Shown here: piece after piece, positions 14,549 through 16,309 of the stretch
Numbering within the stretch: position 1 is the stretch's first letter
Layout: every line of letters starts with the position of its first letter
Assembly (NCBI GenBank): GCA_903882825.1
Contig: CAIRYL010000172.1
Span: 1 to 16,309 of the forward strand
Reading direction: 5' to 3'
Origin: an uncultured Candidatus Peregrinibacteria bacterium
Lineage (GTDB): Bacteria; Patescibacteriota; Gracilibacteria; CAIRYL01
Length of the DNA: 16,309 nt
Translations under genes and position numbers: made by a program
The notes under the pieces: generated by a model
The model's database searches: none
Seen by the model: the letters and a program-made list of their open reading frames with translations, nothing else
What the model was told of the DNA's origin: nothing

Positions 14549-16309
14549 CTATCTCTCCAAAAAATCCTTATTCTTCTGGTACCAAAATCCCACCAACAGT
14601 AGTACACCTCCTAAAAAAAGAAAAGAAAGAATTCTGTACATTTCTCCTAGCTCCCAAAGATCGTATATTAAAACCTTGCTTATTGATAAAAGGAAAAGGA
14701 CAAGAGCGGCTTTTCGATATATAGATGCTTTTCTCCAAATTCCTATTCCAAAAAATAAAATAGCGTACAAAATTAAAAAACATGAATTTGCAAGTCCTTG
14801 AGCCATTATAATAGATCTGTCATCATATGTCGTCCATAAATCCTGATGTGCATAATAAGAATTATAATAGTAATCATCAATTTCACGAAATCCAATGGCT
14901 AATGGGAGTAAAAAAAGTGTTCCTCTAAAAATGAGAGTAAATATATTTTTAGAGAATTGCGATTGAAGGATTGCTAAAAGTCCCAGCAGAACAGCTCCGA
15001 CAGCAATACGGGCGTTGAAAAAAGTTATGAGATACGATACATCAAATACACGGTTAAAATACGAAATGATTCCTCCAAATAACAAAAGAAACCCAAAAAT
15101 ATTAAAAGCACGAGATTCATTTTTTTCTGAAATCCAAAAAATTATACTTCCTTCTATTCCCCATAAAATAGGGAGCCAAATACCATTTGCTTCTAAAAAA
15201 AGAGCAATGGCAATAAACCCGAGAGCACTCCCAAAAAAAGTTTCTAAAATTTTTCGTTCTTCTTTTTTTGAGTATGCGAAAGCACCTAAAAAAACGTAAA
15301 TCATAGCCATACCTAAAGAAAATAATCCTTCGTAATTTTGAAGATGATATTCTTCAAAAAAGGTCATCATTTGTCCAAAATAGAAAATAGGAGCGAGGAG
15401 TGCAAATGAGAAGGTAAGAGATGAAAAGTTTTTTTCTTTCCCAAAAATAGAGACGAGCGGAAAAATAAGAAAAAGTATGTAAAATGCGCCTAAAAACCCT
15501 GCACCTTGCCAGAGAGGAAGATCTAAAAATGTTCCAGCAGAAAGAAGGAAGGTGGCAATAAAAGCGGTAAAACTTAACGCTGTCCATCGTGTATATCCAG
15601 CAAGGATAATGACTGCAATATCTAAAAGAAAAATATAACTTAAAAGTCCTGTAATATTATCTCCTCCATTCACTAAAAATGGTGTTAAAAATCCACCACC
15701 AATTGCAAAAAAAGCGAGTGGTTGTGATGTATGCCGAAGAGAAAGAACCACCGCAGAAATAGTAATAATCACCAAAATCCCGAAAGCTATACTGGGAGGA
15801 AGTCCAATTTCTTCCGTATAAAAATTTCGAGCAGAAAAAATAGAGAAATAGAGTATAGAAAATCCTCCTCCAATAAGTACTTTCCCGTACTGCTCATATT
15901 TTTCAGTTAAATAGTCCCCGAAGCCCACAAAAATAATACCGGTTATCATTCCAATAGCGACTCTTCCAAATGGTCCAATAAGATCATGATCAAACGAATA
16001 TTTTACAAAAAATGCTACTCCTAAGGCAGTAAGAGCCATTCCAATATTCATGAACCAGCTTTTTCCTAATTCTTCTTCCCAAGATGACTTTTTTGTGGCG
16101 ATGGGTGTAAATGAAATATTGGAATGGGATGGTTGTGAAAATGATAATGTCTGGAGTGGAATATTATTCTGTGAGGGTTGGGGTTGAGAGAATATTGATT
16201 TTAAAATAATAGCGAGGATTCCGCCAAAAAAACTAATAGCTCCAATGGTATAAAAAAAATCACTAATCCCAAAAAAACTATCATAATCATCATAAAAATT
16301 TTCAGAAAT
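14549..16309 (-). CDS. DUF2339 polytopic membrane protein (5' end beyond the window)
   Basis: 586 residues are visible and the frame is open to the window edge without any ATG, GTG or TTG upstream of 16051, so the true start is outside. The part before residue M (16051) includes an early hydrophobic helix (YTIGAISFFGGILAIIL), a Gln/Pro/Ser linker, and WEEELGKSWFMNIGMALTAL, the usual entry to the DUF2339 membrane core. About 14-16 helices follow. The C-terminus has the family's mark: SISKVLIYDLWELGEMYRIL, then SFLFLGGVLLL and WYQKNKD. The role of DUF2339 is unknown; members sit in the inner membrane and are often neighbours of envelope genes. It shares its strand with the anchored thrombospondin-repeat protein and may form an operon with it. 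Confidence 0.88.
   Translation of the reverse strand: MSENFYDDYDSFFGISDFFYTIGAISFFGGILAIILKSIFSQPQPSQNNIPLQTLSFSQPSHSNISFTPIATKKSSWEEELGKSWFMNIGMALTALGVAFFVKYSFDHDLIGPFGRVAIGMITGIIFVGFGDYLTEKYEQYGKVLIGGGFSILYFSIFSARNFYTEEIGLPPSIAFGILVIITISAVVLSLRHTSQPLAFFAIGGGFLTPFLVNGGDNITGLLSYIFLLDIAVIILAGYTRWTALSFTAFIATFLLSAGTFLDLPLWQGAGFLGAFYILFLIFPLVSIFGKEKNFSSLTFSFALLAPIFYFGQMMTFFEEYHLQNYEGLFSLGMAMIYVFLGAFAYSKKEERKILETFFGSALGFIAIALFLEANGIWLPILWGIEGSIIFWISEKNESRAFNIFGFLLLFGGIISYFNRVFDVSYLITFFNARIAVGAVLLGLLAILQSQFSKNIFTLIFRGTLFLLPLAIGFREIDDYYYNSYYAHQDLWTTYDDRSIIMAQGLANSCFLILYAILFFGIGIWRKASIYRKAALVLFLLSISKVLIYDLWELGEMYRILSFLFLGGVLLLVGFWYQKNKDFLER

Overview
The window is low-GC, gene-dense bacterial DNA with very short intergenic gaps, almost no Shine-Dalgarno sequences, and UGA used as a stop (for example at the end of the 1251-residue gene and in the 8046/8049 overlap). 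Together with small housekeeping genes sitting among many anchored or secreted proteins of unknown function, this suggests a member of the Patescibacteria/CPR, Peregrinibacteria-like, using the ordinary genetic code. That assignment is inference from gene style; there is no rRNA here to test it.

Left end (1-1370): a complete tmRNA gene (ssrA) on the minus strand, with an unusually long 35-residue tag and a 14-bp leader/trailer inverted repeat that would close a stem around the precursor. A symmetric, shared -10 region appears to drive tmRNA leftward and a small four-helix membrane protein rightward. The membrane gene ends inside the following tRNA-Gly(GCC). A short open remnant follows.

Centre-left (1372-6580): a 3.75-kb minus-strand gene encoding an HNH nuclease domain, a long TPR-like solenoid, a GreA/GreB-C-like segment and a PIN nuclease domain. 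Divergently transcribed from it is a 394-residue AAA ATPase with a winged-helix tail, probably read from a leaderless mRNA. The two-nuclease protein is the best candidate for an undescribed conflict or defence effector in this window. Its pairing with the ATPase is only positional.

Centre (6682-8612): D-alanine-D-alanine ligase (ddl) on the plus strand, convergent with a translationally coupled pair on the minus strand (four-helix membrane protein, then an acidic zinc-ribbon protein).

Centre-right (8722-13347): a plus-strand operon-like run of three N-terminally anchored proteins sharing four copies of one small C-terminal domain (one protein also carries an Imm35/YrhB-like domain), followed 4 nt later by tsaD for tRNA t6A synthesis.

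Right end (13357-16309): on the minus strand, a surface protein with thrombospondin type 3 calcium repeats and a C-terminal membrane anchor, downstream of a polytopic DUF2339 membrane protein whose start lies beyond the window.
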